Shown: positions 59,761 to 64,000 of the stretch, in pieces
Layout: each line of letters starts with the position of its first letter
How positions within the stretch are numbered: position 1 is the stretch's first letter
NCBI GenBank assembly: GCA_016859345.1
Contig: CM029128.1
Span: 19,973,104 to 20,037,103 of the forward strand
Length of the DNA: 64,000 nucleotides
Source of the DNA: Istiophorus platypterus
Taxonomy: Eukaryota; Chordata; Actinopteri; Istiophoriformes; Istiophoridae
Direction: 5' to 3'
The notes under the pieces: model-generated
Seen by the model: the letters and a program-made list of their open reading frames with translations, nothing else
The model's database searches: none
What the model was told of the DNA's origin: nothing
Made by a program: the position numbers and the translations under genes

Positions 59761-61506
59761 AAACATCATCTCACTTCCCACAATCCCTGAGAGAAATTAT
59801 TAAAAACAGAAAACAGCCTAAAACTCGTTCCTGTCAAACAAAAACCTCCTGAGTTTTTCTTCAGATCACTAAAATCTTGCTGGTGTACTGAAGCTTTCAG
59901 CTTTTACTTGTGAGGGAAAAATGGGCACCGATTTCCAGTTGTGTTACTGTCCTGTGGTCTTAAAAGTAAAAGATATCCTGGACACAATATGCCCAGACAG
60001 AGAACCTAAGAAGGAATCTGAGAGACTCTTGAAACTCTCAAACTAACACTCATTCCCTTTTTCAGAAGCAAATAGCCCAACGTGCATAGGTGTGAAAATT
60101 CTTGGAACCAGGAGAGATATGAGCTAATATGGCATTCAGTTCAATTTTAACATGCTATCTCTGCTTGATGGCTTCCCCTAGTAAGTGTCAATTCTACACA
60201 GAGGTATAAGCTGGCCTTAACTGTGGTCAGGCTTGGTTTGTTTCACCTGTGAACATACCCAGCTGTGCTGTTGGCAAATGACACTCGATGATGTACAAAT
60301 GAGGGGTTGTAGTGCACAGGAATTGAACAGAGCATGCACCAACTACAACATAACAAGCACCAACAAGAGTTTTAGCCTGGGTATAGTTAGTTAAATCACA
60401 GCGGGACAGCTCGGGTTCAAGAGCTGCTACTATTTTCCCACCTATAAATTGTTTTCAATAGGGTGTTTATTGATGTATTAGTATTATAAATTTATCATGA
60501 CCCATGACTAGGAATGTTATGAACACATTTTTCTAGGATTTTTGCCTCAAATGACCACACCAGGGGGTTTGCATTTGCAATCAGCGATTCACATTGGATT
60601 AATCTGACCTCATGATTCACATCCAGTCACAGCATTTGGTACCAATTCCTTATATGTAGCAAGGTGAAATGTAAGGTTGTGGAGGTCGGCGTGATGGATG
60701 GATGGGAAGTAAGTCTGAGTATAATGCAGGAGACTGAAGTTTGTGTCCCGCCATAGACCTTCATTAACATTTGTCTTTTTACTTCCCCTAACACTGATAT
60801 TTCCTTAACCATTGCACTATCATAGCTGTCATGTGTGATATTATAAAAAGCACGAATTTTAAAAATGATGTCACTGGGTGTTAAAAGCATCAGTATTCAA
60901 CATAACCCAGGAGTTTGCTGAATTGCTCATTGACATTGCTATAGTTAAGGGGATCATTAAATAAAGACTTTCAAAATAAATTGATGCTCTAACTGCATTT
61001 TCCTGCAATGATAATGCAAGTGGCATATATTAAAGCAAACTTAAAGTTCACTATGATGGACTACATCTCTCCTGCAAGTTTCAAGAAGTTTTAGCAAATA
61101 GCTAGGAGTTGTGAAAAAAAAACCCCAAAACAGCCAAGAACTTAAATGTGTGAAAATATTCACCAGAATGAAAAGTATAGGCCAAAATAACTTCTAGCTA
61201 ATGAGCTAAAACTTCAAATGGTCACAGAAATGGTGCTTTAAACCCCTCCCTGGTTAGATTGTGGTAAAATTCAATCCTTCCTTGTGTTCCAAGGGTTTTG
61301 TAGTACAAAGTAACTGTTCAGTTGCTGAGTAAAAGTTAAGTTTCAGAGTGTAGCCCGGTGTTGACTCTGTTTACTTCCTGAAAATGACTAGTCATGGAAA
61401 GACGCCCACACTGCAATAAATGCCACAACAATCAGGACGTCTGAGGAGCAGGGAATGCTGGGAACTGGGAATGAAACACTGAGGTCAGGAAACACCCACC
61501 CACCAC

Positions 61507-61529
61507 CCATCACTCACACACACACACAT

Positions 61530-61583
<54 letters not shown>

Positions 61584-61628
61584 AAACACACGCACGGACA
61601 CAGACACACACACACACACACACACATA
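61507..61628. repeat. (CA)n compound microsatellite
   Basis: A CA run with GACACAAAC and ACGCACGG interruptions. Confidence 0.97.
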
Positions 61629-61870
61629 CGTTTGTACTTCTCTTTGTACTATCTTTGTGGGGAGAACTTTTGACAAAATACTTTCCCTAGCCCCTCACTC
61701 TAACCTAAACCTAATTCTGTACCCTAAAAACCAAGTCTTAACACTTAAACCAACCTTTAAATGTATGTCAGAAAAAGAGGACAGCCCAAAATGTCTTGAA
61801 TCCAATGGTCTAAAACTCAAACTTGGCTTCAAAATGTAAACATACACACAAATACGCAAACACAAATACA
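61628..61870 (+). repeat. CA-flanked teleost repeat
   Basis: CTATCTTTGTGGGGAGAACT, CCCTAGCCCCTCACTCTAAC, CCTAAAAACCAAGTCTTAAC and GGACAGCCCAAAATGTC occur in order, then CA-rich sequence resumes. This is a common teleost repeat of the form ATCTTTGTGGGGAC...CCCTAACC... AAAATGTCC found within CA arrays. Confidence 0.65.
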
Positions 61871-62814
61871 CAGATATTGTACTGACTAAAACAATATAAT
61901 CAACTGGGGGAGGTCGGTACCTTCCCACAATGCACCTTGCATGATTTTTAAGGATCCAAATATTTCCCTCTCCACACTCTTAAACTCACGTACACACAGT
62001 GTCTGTAGATGTCATTAGTGCAAAACTAAATTCCCTTCAAACTTCCTCCTCCTCTTCCCCTCTGAGAACTGAGTTTCTACTCTGATCATAAAACCACATT
62101 TATTGACCCGAAGCCTGTACAAGAAAATGCGCACACATACACACACATGCACATACCATAACATACATACATACACACACAGGCACAGAAAAAACACACA
62201 TGCTTGTGTTTTCCTGTTGAAAATATTTAGATTTATGTCTCATGTCAAAAAGGCATATTTTCCCATTGAATGTTGTTAGACTGGTGACGAAAGACTGTGA
62301 TTTGTGTGTGTATGTTTCAATGTGAGTGTGTGTGTAATCAACTGAATGTCTATGTGAGTGTGTGTTTCAGACAGACAGAAACAGGTGCAAAGTGTGTTGA
62401 ATACTGAAGAATGTAAAGAAACACACTAATAACCGCACTTCCCGCAGTCTGTAACACACGCACACGGACACACATGCACACATGCAGCAGAGCGGTCTCA
62501 GTATTCCCACAGTAAGCGAGCAGACCTTGAGTTAATCAGAGATACTCTCGACTGTGTATCATTTCACATGCAAACCACACAACAGAGAACAATAACATGA
62601 ACAAAAATATAAATAAGTTTACATGTATCCTATTAATAACCTCCATAACATGTCTCAGTTGGATATTCCCACAAAAACCCTCTTGAATCTCTTATGTCAT
62701 ATAATTACTGTGTGAATATAACTGGTTGTAGACCGGGTTGAAAATAAAAGCATTTCTATCATTATAAAAACATACAGTCAAACAAAGTTTGGAAAATAAT
62801 TCATTCGCTGTGAT

Positions 62815-63960
62815 ATAAGTATAAATCAGCCAAACCAGATCTCAGTGCCACAATAGAGTCTTAATTGAAACCAGTATCACCAGTTGTGTAAAATTACAAT
62901 CTGGAGGGAACAGGACAGAAATCAGCTGAACAAGTTTTCAGTGCCATAACAGAAAAACATGGAAACCATCTGAACCACTTCTATGTAGTATAGGAGCCAC
63001 ATGGAAACCAGTTAAACCAGTTCTTCATGTAGCAGAGAAAAACAAAACAGACAAGTGGAACCACTTCCACAAAATCCCAGGCAAACTCATTATGAGAACT
63101 GTAATCGAAACACAGCAAGAACCAGTGGAACCAGATGTGAAAAAATTTTAATCTGCACTCCAATATTTGTTTTGTTATTGTATTACTGTTGAATCCTAAT
63201 TCTCATTTAAACCAAGGAAGTAGGTTTTCTGTGCCATAAAAGAAACAACAGAATCCAGTCATTCTGATCTTTATTAGAGAAAAAACACAATAGGTACCAC
63301 TCAAAACCTCTCTGTGAAGTGATAAATATTCAATCAAAAGCAGTGCAACCAGTTTGGTACAATAGCCATTGTTTCGGATTAACAACAAAACCCAGTCAAA
63401 CTTGTTCTCATTACCAAACGTGAGACAAAACATAGCGGAAACCAGTGGAACCAGTTGTGTATGATTATGATCCGTATCACAGTACAAACACAAGTGGAAC
63501 CAGTGCAACAAGTTCTGCATTGAAATGAGTTGAACTAATTCTCTATGTAAAGAATAAAGTGGGGCCATCTACAGTATCCACAATGAATTGTAATGAGGCC
63601 AGTTTGGTAAACCTGTTCTACCACAATGGAAACAGAAGAAACAAGTTGCTCGTACCACATTAGAAACCACTCTCACAGCCGGTCATTGTATTACAATACA
63701 ACCCAAACGGGAAGTAGTCAAACCACTTCTCTCTGCCCTAGGAATCATCTGTGTGAAATTATAGAAACACAATAGAAAACAGCAGAACCAGTTCTGTAAA
63801 ACAGTTATTGTATCACAGCAGAAACTATTGAAACCGGTAGAACCATTGCGTTCTATGACAGAACCACGACAGATGCCCCTAATACAGACCAGTGGAGCCA
63901 TGTGTGTAAACTGATCCTCGGCCGCACAGTAGAAACCCTGATAGAACCCAGTAGGAGCGG
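62815..63960. repeat. Degenerate tandem array of AACCAGTGGAACCAGTT type
   Basis: More than fifteen spaced occurrences of AAACCAGT/GGAACCAG/GAACCACTTCT-like words recur at roughly 40-60 bp, often followed by GTG(C/T)(A)ATAA or TGTAGTA-like words and CACA(A/G)TAGAAAC. Examples are at 62866, 62925, 62963, 63011, 63056, 63119, 63440, 63495, 63834 and 63888. No known family was recognised. It may continue past the window end. Confidence 0.6.
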
Positions 63961-64000
63961 TTGTGTAACCTCCCGCTGTGGTGCTACGTTTGATGGATTG

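Larger units (their letters stand above)
58384..64000 (-). other. tcf4 intron running off the window
   Basis: No upstream coding exon was found. It holds very AT-rich DNA (58640-59030), TG repeat (59439-59468), a possible regulatory block (59510-59760), (CA)n (61507-61628) with an embedded fish repeat (61628-61870), and a degenerate tandem array (62815-63960). Confidence 0.6.

Overview
The window is teleost fish genomic DNA, most likely from a percomorph-type genome. The evidence is AT-rich vertebrate-style sequence, very many long (CA)n/(TG)n microsatellites, fish-type non-LTR retrotransposons (L2-like and Tx1-like), Tc1-type DNA transposons, and the 3' three-quarters of one vertebrate gene on the minus strand. 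No bacterial or viral gene set is present.

The gene is tcf4 (E2-2/ITF-2, class I bHLH E-protein). Eleven coding exons run from 58383 down to 20432. Every splice junction has GT/AG ends and every reading phase matches, giving 508 codons plus a stop. They begin at the conserved VYAPSAS exon, where the short mammalian isoform TCF4-A joins the common frame. They run through the AD2 activation domain (50419-50031), the conserved RLDDAIHVLR helix exon (46012-45803), the alternatively spliced RSRS exon (25164-24999), the bHLH exon (22257-22028) and the terminal ...NPMGQM exon (20583-20432). The gene is called tcf4 rather than tcf3 or tcf12 from MVQLHLKSDKPQ and AVAVILSLEQQVR in the bHLH and from the GQM terminus. 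A further minus-strand exon beginning at 18020 looks like the final, mostly noncoding tcf4 exon. The 3' UTR probably fills much of 18020 to about 14.1 kb, and perhaps to about 8.7 kb. The 5' exons (AD1, nuclear localisation signal) lie beyond base 64000.

Region by region: 1-4.1 kb is repeat-rich intergenic DNA. 4.08-7.56 kb is an L2-like LINE split by a roughly 1.55 kb insert. 7670-7885 is a histone H3 fragment. 8.1-8.65 kb holds a common fish repeat. 8.75-18.02 kb is probable 3' UTR or flank, with a 12/15-bp minisatellite at 14.57-14.84 kb. 18.0-64.0 kb is tcf4. Its 16.7-kb intron (29074-45802) carries hairpins, MITEs and a Tx1-clade LINE relic. Its 5.6-kb intron (50420-56064) carries a complete-ended but dead Tc1-type transposon.

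The most interesting signals concern splicing of tcf4. The 71-nt AD2 exon is bracketed, within about 10 nt of both splice sites, by complementary (UG)n and (CA)n tracts in the transcript. A 16-bp hairpin with a decoy donor sits just after the next exon. Tandem donors create a conserved +/-RSRS choice. The stop codon itself overlaps a potential donor that would join in frame to a 15-residue tail in the last exon. I did not find a wholly new multi-gene system.
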